Shown here in pieces: positions 27,559 to 36,357 of a DNA stretch of 64,000 nucleotides. The stretch's first letter is position 1, and each line of letters opens with the position of its first letter. The notes beneath the pieces were generated by a model. The model saw nothing but the letters and a program-made list of their open reading frames with translations, had not been told where the DNA came from and searched no databases. The position numbers and the translations under genes were made by a program. Where the stretch lies: assembly GCF_963677005.1 (NCBI RefSeq), contig NZ_OY781616.1, positions 875,501 to 939,500 on the forward strand. The letters are read 5' to 3'. Source of the stretch: Maridesulfovibrio sp. (GTDB lineage Bacteria > Desulfobacterota > Desulfovibrionia > Desulfovibrionales > Desulfovibrionaceae).

Positions 27559-29069
27559 AAGTATTCCGACACGGAGTCGGACGCGGGGCGAAGGTCGTTG
27601 AATATGTGACGGGTAAAAAGGACTCCAAAAGAAAGGAGAATCCACCTGAAGTACTGCGTGGAGATCCAGACTTAACCTCAGACCTTATCGATACCACTAC
27701 CCGTAAATGGCGATACACTTCCGGAGTTCTCTCATGGGCTCCGGAGGACAAGGTCACGCCTGAAGACGAAAGAAAGCTCATGGACAGCTTTGAATCATAC
27801 GCTTTTGCAGGACTTGAAGCGGATCAATATTCAATCCTTTGGGTGCGTCACAGCCATGCTGGCCATCATGAGATGCATTTTGTAATTCCGCGCACAGAAC
27901 TACGATCAGACAAAGCTCTTAATCCCTGCCCGCCGGGATGGGAGAAGCAATATAATCCATGGTGTGAACTTCACAATCGTCGTCACAACTGGGCACGCCC
28001 TGATGAAATGAAACGCGCAAGGTTGGTCAGTCCGGGCAGCTCAATACAGAGCTATAAGTTCGGCAATGCTTCAGAGGTAAGACGGACCGTAACTGAAGCG
28101 ATCGTTCAAGGTGTGGAAGCCGGTCTTATTCATAACCGGCAAGACATCGTCAGAACTCTTGAGGAATTCGGCTTTGGTGTACCGCGCCAAGGCAAAGAAT
28201 ATATAACTATTGAACTACCAGAAAACGACAACAGCACTGTTTCCCAGAAACGAAAAAACCGCCGCATTAGGCTAAAAGGAGTACTTTATGCAAGCTCATG
28301 GACAGCCGAGCAATTCAAACAACGCGCTGAGCTTAGCCGAGAAAATGAAGGAGCAGATGGAAGAGCAAGTGCAAAGCTCCAAGCTGATAATTCAAGAAGG
28401 ATTGCAGAGCTTGAGAAAAGCGTTTCTAAAATCCGCCAAACACGAGCTGAGTACCATCGAAACCGCTATAAAAACAGAGACCGCAGAACTCTCAAAAATT
28501 CAACAAACCTTAATCCGCGACATGCACCGATCCTTGAAGATCCCAGTCGCAGTATCATTAGCGGTGACAATCGTTTGCTGTCTGGTCCTAGTGGGGGGGA
28601 CTCTATTCTGGATAGATCTTCAGGGAACAAACCTAGCAGAACTTTCCCAGAAGATAGAACACCAGAGGGCAATAGAGAAAAAGCTCGTGAGCTGGGGAGT
28701 AACGCCCCTTCTGGACAACAACCGCAGATTCATAGTTCTACCAGCCGGAACAAGCCTGAATCAGAATTGGCAATCAGGAAACCGTCCCGCCATTTTACTC
28801 AAGGATTAAGCCATGAACGAATTACAGAAGAGCTTATTGGACGCGCTGAGCCGAATCGAAGAGGAACAAGCACGCCGTCTGGACGAACAAGATCAAAAGA
28901 TAACCGAGCTGGAAAAGGAAATACAGGGCTGCCGGGACTTGCAGAGCGAATTGGAGCGAGTTTTGAGCGAATTGGAAAAATTAGCTCAGCTCTAGTCCAA
29001 AAGATTATGAACCCCAGAAGCCGCAAAAAGACTTTAAAAGCTGGAATTAATAAACTATTGAGCAGGTAA
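27549..29069 (+). CDS. ColE1-type (MbeA-like) relaxase
   Basis: 506 residues. The catalytic part is N-terminal: WVRHSHAGHHEMHFVIPRTE fits the HEN-type relaxase family, in which H, E and N are spaced +7 and +2. Here the third residue is H, giving H-E-H. A tyrosine candidate lies in YVTGKK near residue 18. The C-terminal ~220 residues are low-complexity and charged because two further genes are encoded there in another frame. It nicks oriT and leads DNA transfer with helper conjugation machinery. Confidence 0.88.
   Translation: MLMKVFRHGVGRGAKVVEYVTGKKDSKRKENPPEVLRGDPDLTSDLIDTTTRKWRYTSGVLSWAPEDKVTPEDERKLMDSFESYAFAGLEADQYSILWVRHSHAGHHEMHFVIPRTELRSDKALNPCPPGWEKQYNPWCELHNRRHNWARPDEMKRARLVSPGSSIQSYKFGNASEVRRTVTEAIVQGVEAGLIHNRQDIVRTLEEFGFGVPRQGKEYITIELPENDNSTVSQKRKNRRIRLKGVLYASSWTAEQFKQRAELSRENEGADGRASAKLQADNSRRIAELEKSVSKIRQTRAEYHRNRYKNRDRRTLKNSTNLNPRHAPILEDPSRSIISGDNRLLSGPSGGDSILDRSSGNKPSRTFPEDRTPEGNREKARELGSNAPSGQQPQIHSSTSRNKPESELAIRKPSRHFTQGLSHERITEELIGRAEPNRRGTSTPSGRTRSKDNRAGKGNTGLPGLAERIGASFERIGKISSALVQKIMNPRSRKKTLKAGINKLLSR
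28288..28809 (+). CDS. MbeB-like mobilization protein nested in the relaxase gene
   Basis: 173 residues, entirely inside the relaxase gene in another frame, with its own site (AAAAGGAGTACTTT-ATG). An N-terminal helix-rich part (LAEKMKEQMEEQVQSSKLII) is followed by one membrane helix (SLAVTIVCCLVLVGGTLFWI), a short coiled coil and a C-terminal signature with WGVTPLLDNNRRFIVLPAGT, like ColE1 MbeB. The ColE1 cassette has the same nested arrangement. MbeB helps bring the relaxosome to the membrane. Confidence 0.85.
   Translation: MQAHGQPSNSNNALSLAEKMKEQMEEQVQSSKLIIQEGLQSLRKAFLKSAKHELSTIETAIKTETAELSKIQQTLIRDMHRSLKIPVAVSLAVTIVCCLVLVGGTLFWIDLQGTNLAELSQKIEHQRAIEKKLVSWGVTPLLDNNRRFIVLPAGTSLNQNWQSGNRPAILLKD
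28813..28995 (+). CDS. MbeD-like mobilization/entry-exclusion protein nested in the relaxase gene
   Basis: 60 residues, one coiled coil (LSRIEEEQARRLDEQDQKIT, LEKEIQGCRDLQSELERVL) beginning MNELQKSLLDAL, matching MbeD/MobD. It starts 3 bases after the MbeB stop and lies wholly inside the relaxase reading frame. Small size, correct neighbour order and frame support the call. Confidence 0.82.
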   Translation: MNELQKSLLDALSRIEEEQARRLDEQDQKITELEKEIQGCRDLQSELERVLSELEKLAQL

Positions 29070-29081
29070 AGGAGTCAGTAA

Positions 29082-29834
29082 ATGAATCATTACGAAGGAA
29101 ATATAGAAGATGCGCTCAGCAAACACGACATAGAAGCCGTATGGAAATGGCTGGAGCATGGCGGCAATCCCCGCCATATCACTGAATACGGAGACTCACT
29201 GCTCCATATCGCAGCGTTAAATGATAACACCGACGCCACAAAGCTGCTGCTTGATGTCGGCGTAGACCCTAATACCCGTAACGCCGAAGACCTCACCCCC
29301 ATATGCTACGCGAGCAAAGCTGAAACAATCATCATGCTGCATGAATACGGCGCGTCTTTAACCGTTGAAGATGGCAATTACGGCCCTCCCCTACACCGTG
29401 CGGCCTGCGGTCTGTCCGTGGAAGCAGTAACGACCATGGTCGCTCTCGGTGCTGATATTTATGCTGAGCCTTCAGAAGGAGGATTACCGGCAGTATATAA
29501 CAGCTTTCTTTCGGAGAACTGCAAAGCAATGTTGCTGGCGTTCATCTCAATGGGCTTCAGTGTTAACGGCATAGAGGGACATCCCCTGCTTCACTATGCT
29601 TACGGGAGTGAGAGACTTGAAGCGGTCAAGCTACTTCTAAAGCTTGGAGCAGATCCTACCCTCAAAGACGAGAACGGTAGAGACTTTGAAGCCTTTAAGG
29701 AAATGGTCAAAGAGCGACGGAAAGCAGCCAACAGTCAGTCCACCGAAGCAGAACAAAAAGTTAATCCTTTACTTGAGGAATTTGAAAAGCAATTGATTGA
29801 AACCGCGCGACTAAAGGAAGAGCTTAACAATTAG
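29082..29834 (+). CDS. Ankyrin-repeat protein
   Basis: 250 residues with about five ankyrin repeats (GDSLLHIAALNDNTDATKLL, LDVGVDPNTRNAEDLTPICY, GPPLHRAACGLSVEAVTTMV, HPLLHYAYGSERLEAVKLLL, LGADPTLKDENGRDF) and a charged helical C-terminus. No signal peptide. Ankyrin proteins bind partner proteins; the role as island cargo is unknown. Confidence 0.85.
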   Translation: MNHYEGNIEDALSKHDIEAVWKWLEHGGNPRHITEYGDSLLHIAALNDNTDATKLLLDVGVDPNTRNAEDLTPICYASKAETIIMLHEYGASLTVEDGNYGPPLHRAACGLSVEAVTTMVALGADIYAEPSEGGLPAVYNSFLSENCKAMLLAFISMGFSVNGIEGHPLLHYAYGSERLEAVKLLLKLGADPTLKDENGRDFEAFKEMVKERRKAANSQSTEAEQKVNPLLEEFEKQLIETARLKEELNN

Positions 29835-29859
29835 GGCAAAAGAGCTCTCTAGCCGGAAG

Positions 29860-29890
29860 TTGACTACAATGTATACAATGTCTACATTGT
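29860..29890 (+). promoter_or_regulatory. Promoter with palindromic operator before the ParDE-type genes
   Basis: TTGACT (29860-29865) and TACATT (29883-29888) are spaced 17 bp. The spacer holds ACAATGT ... ACATTGT inverted repeats. A palindrome inside the promoter of a toxin-antitoxin gene pair is the usual site for autorepression by the antitoxin. Confidence 0.65.
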
Positions 29891-29906
29891 CTAAAAGGAG
29901 TTAACT

Positions 29907-30152
29907 ATGAGCACAGTTACCGCACGAGTTTCAGATGAAACCGCATCAAAGCTTGATGCCCTTGCCAAGGCTACAAATCGCAGCAAGTCCTTTCTTGTTG
30001 CAAGCGCGCTGGAGCGTTTTCTTGAAGAACAGGCATGGCAGATAGCCCAGACGGTTGAAAGCCTTGAGCAGGCCGATAGAGGCGAATTCGCGACAGCATC
30101 CGAAGTTGAAGAAGCTTTCGGAAAGTGGGGATTAAAGGTTGAAGCTGACTAG
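29907..30152 (+). CDS. ParD/CopG-type antitoxin
   Basis: 81 residues with a ribbon-helix-helix N-terminus (STVTARVSDETASKLDALAK, NRSKSFLVASALERFLEEQ) and an acidic flexible C-terminus that would wrap the toxin. AAAAGGAG precedes the ATG. It overlaps the toxin gene by 14 bases. Confidence 0.9.
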   Translation: MSTVTARVSDETASKLDALAKATNRSKSFLVASALERFLEEQAWQIAQTVESLEQADRGEFATASEVEEAFGKWGLKVEAD

Positions 30153-30417
30153 AATCAATTGGACAAAGAACGCAATCAGAGATCTTAATTCTATCCGCCG
30201 CTATTTAGCCGAGCAAGCTGATGAAGAAGTAATGGAGTCCGAAGCGAAACGCATATGGGACGGCTGCCAGCGGTTAAAACAATTCCCAGAAAGTGGCCGT
30301 CCCGGTCGAGTTCCAATGACACGAGAAGTTGTTATCTCACCTTACATTATCCCCTACCGTATTCAGGGTGATGCTGTGGATATTCTTAATATTTTTCATT
30401 CTTCTCAGAAGATTTGA
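30139..30417 (+). CDS. ParE/RelE-superfamily toxin
   Basis: 92 residues starting at TTG; no ATG lies close. The fold is seen in INWTKNAIRDLNSIRRYLAE, the conserved GCQRLKQFPESGRPGRVP and the C-terminal VISPYIIPYRIQGDAVDILN-IFH. ParE members poison gyrase, RelE members cleave mRNA; the sequence alone does not tell which. Confidence 0.9.
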   Translation: MKLTRINWTKNAIRDLNSIRRYLAEQADEEVMESEAKRIWDGCQRLKQFPESGRPGRVPMTREVVISPYIIPYRIQGDAVDILNIFHSSQKI

Positions 30418-30439
30418 TAATTAAAAAACAGCAAAACTT

Positions 30440-31078
30440 ATGCTGACTAAAATTTATAGATACATAAAGCAGATAGAAGCTGCCCCTGTAAAATTAGAAC
30501 AGATTTTATTTTGGGCTCTTATTCCGCCTTTATTAATAGAGACATCGCTAAGGCTTAATTTAATTTCGATCTCAAATACAATTGTTGATTCCATAGGCAT
30601 GGAAAATGTAATTCTTTTCTTCGTTATCCCATACCTACTCCATGGTTTTTGTCGCTTCTTGAAAGAACTTTTAAAGCAATATAAGCTAGGCCATCTAATA
30701 AGATGCAACAATTTTTTTATTATTGAATTGTATAACTATGCTATTCTATCCTGTGCAACAGTCTCAGGCTTCATGTTATATGTACCAATTCGACTTTTAT
30801 TTGAGGAAGGATGGAGTGCGTCTGTTGTGGCTAGACTTTTAGTCTCATTAATATTTTTTGGAATATTATACTTTTGTGACTATTCTTTGAAGCTTGCATT
30901 TAAGAACAAATTACCTATTTCTATTTTTTGCTATACAAAATGTATCGCCATAGTATGCAAGGGCAATATTACTCTTTTCAAAAAATTCAAACCGATTATC
31001 CCTTTACTTAGCTTTGGCAACATTGGCTTAATATATGTGCTGATCAAATTGCAAGATTATTTAAAACTAAATATTTGA
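30440..31078 (+). CDS. AT-rich membrane protein, unknown
   Basis: 212 residues with about five hydrophobic segments (LFWALIPPLLIETSLRL, NVILFFVIPYLLHGF, YAILSCATVSGFMLYV, LLVSLIFFGILYFC and the C-terminal IGLIYVLIKL). Base composition is much more AT-rich than the core genes, indicating a different origin. It follows the toxin gene. No family recognised. Confidence 0.55.
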   Translation: MLTKIYRYIKQIEAAPVKLEQILFWALIPPLLIETSLRLNLISISNTIVDSIGMENVILFFVIPYLLHGFCRFLKELLKQYKLGHLIRCNNFFIIELYNYAILSCATVSGFMLYVPIRLLFEEGWSASVVARLLVSLIFFGILYFCDYSLKLAFKNKLPISIFCYTKCIAIVCKGNITLFKKFKPIIPLLSFGNIGLIYVLIKLQDYLKLNI

Positions 31079-31116
31079 TTTCAAAAATTTATACATTTCA
31101 TCAACTAAACTAAAGG

Positions 31117-31186
31117 ATCTATTCGCCGCACAATTTGCGGTGAAACGAGGTGCTATTTGCCGCAGACTTTGCGGTGATTATAAAAT
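31117..31186. repeat. Dispersed repeat, copy A (GCGGTGA family)
   Basis: Contains ATTCGCCGCA, TTTGCGGTGAAA, ATTTGCCGCA and TTTGCGGTGATT in close succession, so pairs of inverted units are side by side. Related units are seen at 31697, 47330, 48255 and 52340. The gap holds no gene. Confidence 0.7.
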
Positions 31187-31241
31187 AGTTGGCAAATATG
31201 ACAAAAGATAAGAAATAAAATTTTTTAGTCAACCAAACATC

Positions 31242-31673
31242 TTACAGATTTAATTTTGCTATATTATGCTTTGCATTTTTTATGTTAATTTTTTTACCAC
31301 ACGCACTTTCAAAATAAACATCTTTTAATGTTATATCACTAAAATCATCAACACTTGTGGTATACAAAACATCTATTCTTTCACCAACTTCAATTTCATA
31401 AAAACCACCTTCATCAATCTTTATCCCTTTTTCTGACAAATAAAATCCTTGATGTTCTCCATTGGAGTATATCCCTACAAGAGTCAATAAAGTTATAGGA
31501 CGCCTACCTTTATTGGTTGCGCGAACTGTAAACCAGATATAATCACCACCTTCATCCTTTGAAGCTTCAGAGGAAACCATGAGTCTAGGCCTATCTCTCC
31601 ATGCTAAAATCAACATAACGACTAAACTAATAACCGAGATAAACAATGTAATATGATTCGAACCTATTTCCAA
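31242..31673 (-). CDS. Small membrane-anchored protein, unknown
   Basis: 143 residues, AT-rich. One N-terminal membrane helix (HITLFISVISLVVMLILAW) is followed by a soluble beta-rich domain (GDYIWFTVRATNKGRRPITL, VGERIDVLYTTSVDD). It lies upstream of no clear partner on its strand; the Mrr gene is 75 bp behind it, with a repeat unit between. Family not recognised. Confidence 0.6.
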   Translation of the reverse strand: MEIGSNHITLFISVISLVVMLILAWRDRPRLMVSSEASKDEGGDYIWFTVRATNKGRRPITLLTLVGIYSNGEHQGFYLSEKGIKIDEGGFYEIEVGERIDVLYTTSVDDFSDITLKDVYFESACGKKINIKNAKHNIAKLNL

Positions 31674-31696
31674 AACAAGATATCCCTACAGATGAC

Positions 31697-31745
31697 TTTT
31701 GTCTTTATTTGCGGTGAATAAACTCATTAATTACCGCAAAGCAAA
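31697..31745. repeat. Dispersed repeat, copy B
   Basis: TTTGCGGTGAATAAA and its inverted partner TTAATTACCGCAAA sit between the Mrr gene and the small membrane protein gene. Confidence 0.6.
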
Positions 31746-31748
31746 ACG

Positions 31749-32678
31749 TTACTCATTATCAAAATAGTCGGAATCAACCTTTTTGACTTCATACTTGCCT
31801 ACGGTCGAAACACCTACGTTATGATCAACCATGAGACGGCCTAGCCTTTCTCCATCGATAAGAATGATCCTTGTATCGATCAATGAGACATATTCTTCAG
31901 CGGCTTTGGTAAATGAGGAACTTGTAATGAAAACGCCTTTTTTAGCGCGCTGGCCTTGAAGTGCTCCGGCAAATTTTTGAATTTCGGGCCTACCTACCGG
32001 ACCTTCCCAGCGTTTAGCCTGAATGAATATAACATCTAATCCAAGCCTATCTTCATTGATAATTCCATCAATACCGCCATCTCCACTTTTCCCTAATGCT
32101 TTGCCTGCATCCTGACGGTTACCGCCATACCCCATATTTACGAGTAGATCGACGACCAGCTTTTCAAAAAATGATGGAGATGCTTCTTTAACAATCGTAA
32201 GCAGTTCTGATTCAAGACTTTTACGTAGCTTCTGATATGCTGATGCCAGAGCATCTTCAGGGGTATGCAGAGACTCGGCAGCCTTTTCGGACTCCCCAGA
32301 ATCCCCCTTTTCTTTACTGGGTTTTCTTCTATTTCTAAATTCAAGAAATTCGGGATACTGACTTAATGTTTCAGTATTAATCTCACTTGGATTTGTTGCT
32401 AAAAGCTCAAGTCCCCGCTCAGTTATGGTGAAAAATCCACGCTTTGGTGCGGCTAAGAGTCCTGCTTGTTTTAAATATGATCTTGCCCAGCCAACACGGT
32501 TATTGAATAAAGGCTGATTACCACTTGGAAGGAGTTCGTTTCTTTCTTCAGAAGACAAAGAGAATTCGTCTGCCAACAACTCTACAGCATCTCTGAACTT
32601 ATGTTCCTTTCGGTCTGACGCAACTTTCAATACAGGCAGCATCAATGTTTGATAATCTGGAATAGCCACGAAGTTCAC
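31749..32678 (-). CDS. Mrr-like restriction endonuclease (type IV)
   Basis: 309 residues. An N-terminal winged-helix Mrr_N domain (PDYQTLMLPVLKVASD ... GFFTITERGLELL) is followed by a charged linker and the Mrr catalytic domain: FFEKLVVDLLVNMGYGG, the PD-(D/E)XK triad in GDGGIDGIIN, DVIFIQAKRW (Q-A-K), and GVFITSSSFTKAAEEY. Mrr enzymes cut methylated DNA. It is 47 bp after hsdR in the same direction and may complement the methylating type I system. Confidence 0.92.
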   Translation of the reverse strand: MNFVAIPDYQTLMLPVLKVASDRKEHKFRDAVELLADEFSLSSEERNELLPSGNQPLFNNRVGWARSYLKQAGLLAAPKRGFFTITERGLELLATNPSEINTETLSQYPEFLEFRNRRKPSKEKGDSGESEKAAESLHTPEDALASAYQKLRKSLESELLTIVKEASPSFFEKLVVDLLVNMGYGGNRQDAGKALGKSGDGGIDGIINEDRLGLDVIFIQAKRWEGPVGRPEIQKFAGALQGQRAKKGVFITSSSFTKAAEEYVSLIDTRIILIDGERLGRLMVDHNVGVSTVGKYEVKKVDSDYFDNE

Positions 32679-32725
32679 CCCTTATATAAACATTTCAAAA
32701 TTCAATAGCCGGAATAAATTAAACC

Positions 32726-35119
32726 CTACATCGATACGTACAACCGCTCCTGAAACCCAACAAAAACATCACGGATTGCGGCAATTGTTCCCAGTTCTGC
32801 TACGGCATCACCAATAGACTGGTATTTCAGTTCGAGTAGGTCGGGCAGTTTATCCTGATCCAGCTCGTTTACGCCCTCAAATACGTAATGAGCGAGCACG
32901 AAGGACAGGAACTGCTGTTGTTTGTCATTGTATTCCCGGAAAATTAGATCCTTGCGGCTTTCTACCCGCTCTTCACGGCTAATTGGAGCTAAGGAGAATG
33001 CAACATATGCGAGGACGTCGAAAAGATCGCTCTTCTCAGCGTTGATCATCTTGCTTAGTTCTCTAAGCTGTTCTTGCCCATATCCTTTTTCCTCAAGGCC
33101 AGCGAGGAGCTTCTTGCGGGTATCCGGCTTGCCCCAGAGTGCGCAGAGTTCATCTTCATCTTTGAACAGTTCCGGCAAATCTCCATACATCTGTTCTATG
33201 AACTGAGCCGCCGAGATCGGCTTACCCGAAGTACTCCAGAAGGATGTAGCCATCATGTGCTGAATCATTCGCTCTTTGCCATCTGCAAGCTTGATCTTAA
33301 TCTTTGCTTTTTTCTTGCACACACAAGGATTTTCACCGCATTTAGGGCAAGGAGATTTAGGTTTCTCACATATGCAAGGACGATGGCCACATACTGAGCA
33401 TCGTGCAGGATTAATATCTATTCCCGGACCTTCTGTGCCCAGTTCGGGCTCGACCGGTTCGCCATCCCATTCAGGATCGCTGAAATGCTCGTATGCTTTT
33501 ACGAAATCATAGATAGTAAAATAGTCCTTCCCGTCAAATAGGCGGGTTCCGCGCCCTACTATCTGCTTAAATTCGATCATGGAGTTAACCGGACGCATCA
33601 GAACAATGTTGCGAACGTTACGGGCATCAACTCCAGTGGAAAGCTTTTGCGAGGTAGTGAGAATGGTCGGGATTGTTTTATCGTTATCCTGAAATTTACG
33701 AAGGAAAGCCTCCCCGGCGGCACCATCATCAGCGGCGACGCGTACGCAATAGTTCGGGTCAGTACTACATTTGCACTGATTAACAAGATCCCGGATCACC
33801 CGTGCATGGCCCTGAGTAGCTCCGAAAACTATCGTCTTCTGGCTTTGGTCAATGGAGTCCATAAAGATATTCACACGGTTGCTCTCACGTTCCCTGATCT
33901 CAATTTTACGGTTGAAATCATTCTCGCCATAACGCTTACCCTCTTCCGGTTCGCCCTCAATAATCGAATCATCAGGGGTATAAACGTAGTCATCCAACGT
34001 AGTAGCAATCTGAACGACCTTGAATGGAGTAAGGAAGCCATCATTAATGCCATCTTTCAGGGAATAGATGTACACCGGCTCACCAAAGTAAGCATAGGTA
34101 TCAACGTTACCTTTGCGCTTCGGCGTGGCGGTCAGTCCAAGTTGGACGGCAGGCGAAAAGTATTCCAGAATACCGCGCCAGTTGCTTTCGTCCCTAGCTC
34201 CGCCCCGGTGGCACTCATCGATGATGATAAAATCAAAGAAGTCCGGCGGGTAGTCTCCGAAATTAGGAGCGGGATTACCATCCGCGTCCCTACCGCTCAT
34301 GAAGGTCTGGAATATTGTAAAGAAAATATTACCATTCTTCGGGACCATCCCTTTTTTACGGATAGCATCCGGCGAAATACGTACCAGCGCATCTTCCGGG
34401 AAAGCTGAGAATGAGTTGTAAGCCTGATCAGCCAGAATATTGCGATCCGCAAGAAACAGAATCCGAGGTCTGCGGGTAATCTCTTCCCCGTCCCGCCATT
34501 CTTTTATATTCCAGCGGCTATAGAACAGCTTCCACGAGAGCTGAAACGCAATAAAGGTCTTACCTGTTCCGGTAGCAAGGGTCAGCAGGATACGGTCATT
34601 CCCTGCTGCAACGGCCTCAAGCGCACGGTTGATAGCATTATGCTGATAGTAGCGCGCTTCCCAGCTACCGCCCTTATCCTCAAAAGGAACCGCCGCGAAA
34701 CGGTCACGCCAGCGGTTTTCCTCCGCAAAGGTATCGTTCCACAATTCTTCCGGCGTAGGAAAGCAATCAACATTACCTTCCTCGCCGGTTTCCATATCTA
34801 TACGGTAGATACCTATTCCGTTAGTGGAGTAAGCAAACCGAGCCTGCAGTTTATCAGCATACCGCTTGGCCTGCGCAACGCCCTCAGTATCAGCTAAAGA
34901 TGCTTTCTTCGCCTCAATGACAGCCAGCTTCTGTCCGCGATAAACAAGGACATAATCAGCAATGTCCCTATCTCCACGCTTCCCCCCACCAACTAAGCGG
35001 CCTTGGGTAATGACTTCACGTTTAACACGGCTTTCATCAATCTTACCCCAGCCGCAAGCAGCAAGGACAGGATCAATCAACTCAGCACGGGTTTCAGCTT
35101 CATTGAGGTTCTGGTGCAT
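32726..35119 (-). CDS. hsdR: Type I restriction enzyme R subunit
   Basis: 797 residues. N-terminal nuclease (DYVLVYRGQKLAVIEAKKA, PD-(D/E)XK), then an SF2 translocase with TLATGTGKTFIAF, IIIDECHRGG, LTATPKR and QIVGRGTRL, and an EcoEI-type C-terminal domain. A cysteine-rich insert (CSVCGHRPCICEK, CPKCGENPCVCKK) likely binds zinc. It restricts unmodified DNA with HsdM and HsdS. The start codon abuts the hsdS stop. Confidence 0.95.
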   Translation of the reverse strand: MHQNLNEAETRAELIDPVLAACGWGKIDESRVKREVITQGRLVGGGKRGDRDIADYVLVYRGQKLAVIEAKKASLADTEGVAQAKRYADKLQARFAYSTNGIGIYRIDMETGEEGNVDCFPTPEELWNDTFAEENRWRDRFAAVPFEDKGGSWEARYYQHNAINRALEAVAAGNDRILLTLATGTGKTFIAFQLSWKLFYSRWNIKEWRDGEEITRRPRILFLADRNILADQAYNSFSAFPEDALVRISPDAIRKKGMVPKNGNIFFTIFQTFMSGRDADGNPAPNFGDYPPDFFDFIIIDECHRGGARDESNWRGILEYFSPAVQLGLTATPKRKGNVDTYAYFGEPVYIYSLKDGINDGFLTPFKVVQIATTLDDYVYTPDDSIIEGEPEEGKRYGENDFNRKIEIRERESNRVNIFMDSIDQSQKTIVFGATQGHARVIRDLVNQCKCSTDPNYCVRVAADDGAAGEAFLRKFQDNDKTIPTILTTSQKLSTGVDARNVRNIVLMRPVNSMIEFKQIVGRGTRLFDGKDYFTIYDFVKAYEHFSDPEWDGEPVEPELGTEGPGIDINPARCSVCGHRPCICEKPKSPCPKCGENPCVCKKKAKIKIKLADGKERMIQHMMATSFWSTSGKPISAAQFIEQMYGDLPELFKDEDELCALWGKPDTRKKLLAGLEEKGYGQEQLRELSKMINAEKSDLFDVLAYVAFSLAPISREERVESRKDLIFREYNDKQQQFLSFVLAHYVFEGVNELDQDKLPDLLELKYQSIGDAVAELGTIAAIRDVFVGFQERLYVSM

Positions 35120-36357
35120 CAGTTCTCCATTTGTTGATCAACCATTTCCGCCGCGGCAGAAGCGGTAAGTTCACCCGCAAAGGCTTTTTGCAGGATGGAT
35201 TGTTTTAGGTCTTGGAGGTTGGTTAGTTTTTGTTGGTAGATAGATACAAGTTGTTGAGCGTTAGCTTTTAATTCCTCTAATTCGACAATGATTTTTTGTT
35301 GTTCCTGTTTATCTTTAGGAAAACAAATTTTATTAGCCAATATTCGTTTGGGAGCAGTATGACGAACCATGGTCCCTGTTGCTGTAGCTTTTATTGAGTC
35401 TGAAAAGATGCGTGACTGAAGGAAATAAAATAAAAAACGTTTTTTCAGTCTATCTTCACTGAATATTATTTTTCCTATTCGTTGATTATGAAGGATGTTA
35501 TTGGTATCGATAATGGCAGGCTTCCCTAATATTTTCATTTTGGAGGATAAATCAGTCATGACCACAGTTAGATCGCCTTTTGTGAATAAATAACCTTCTG
35601 GTATTGAAGAAATTAATCTTTTCGTATTTTTGCTGTTAAATTTTAACTTAGCATCTTCGGAGTAATTACCCGGTGTTAAAACAATTGGTTTTGAATTATC
35701 GTCACTAACTTCAAAATCTTTGCTTTTAAATGCATGCCCATGGGTAATCTTAATTAACTCATCAAGTTTTTTTTCTTCCCAATCATCACCCGGCTCCGCA
35801 AAAACACCATTCAAATAGCTCTCAAACAACTCCCGAGCATTAGCGAGATTCTTCTCAGTATTGGCAATAGCTTTATCAATGGCCGCAAAAGCTTTGTCGA
35901 AAATAGCCACTATGCGTTTTTGTTCCTGGAGTGGAGGGAGTACAATGGGCAGCGATAAAATTTGATTTCGAGATAATCCGGGAATAGCTGCGCCAGTTGC
36001 TAAATCTTGTAAATGGTCAAAACATGACAGCAGATACGCATAGACATAACTTGGATTTGCAGAAATCACACGAACAGCCACTAGCTGACGACTAATAGCA
36101 ACCTCTTTATGATTAAGGACATTTGTTTTGCCTACCCCAGAGCCTTTTACTGTTATTAATATGTCACCTTCCAGAGCAGTCTTTTTTGGGTGTTCTGTCC
36201 ATTTTGAAATCATAGGATTCAGGTGGCCAAAATCAGATGGACCAGTCAAATATCCAATACCTTCACGGGAAGTATTGTAGTCTTTTGCTGCAATATGTTG
36301 ACCTGAAATAAGCTCACATACCGAACCAAGCTGTTGTGTCTTACCTGATGAACTCAC
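35119..36357 (-). CDS. hsdS: Type I restriction-modification specificity subunit
   Basis: 412 residues with two target recognition domains separated by coiled-coil conserved regions (LPPLQEQKRIVAIFDKAFAA in the middle and KDKQEQQKIIVELEELKANA near the end). The TRD sequences set the two half-sites; they are unlike each other, implying an asymmetric recognition sequence. Overlaps hsdM by 4 bases and hsdR by 1. Confidence 0.94.
   Translation of the reverse strand: MSSSGKTQQLGSVCELISGQHIAAKDYNTSREGIGYLTGPSDFGHLNPMISKWTEHPKKTALEGDILITVKGSGVGKTNVLNHKEVAISRQLVAVRVISANPSYVYAYLLSCFDHLQDLATGAAIPGLSRNQILSLPIVLPPLQEQKRIVAIFDKAFAAIDKAIANTEKNLANARELFESYLNGVFAEPGDDWEEKKLDELIKITHGHAFKSKDFEVSDDNSKPIVLTPGNYSEDAKLKFNSKNTKRLISSIPEGYLFTKGDLTVVMTDLSSKMKILGKPAIIDTNNILHNQRIGKIIFSEDRLKKRFLFYFLQSRIFSDSIKATATGTMVRHTAPKRILANKICFPKDKQEQQKIIVELEELKANAQQLVSIYQQKLTNLQDLKQSILQKAFAGELTASAAAEMVDQQMEN

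Noticed and set aside
31117..31186. CRISPR array
   Set aside because: Inverted short units without constant spacers or cas genes; a dispersed repeat fits better.
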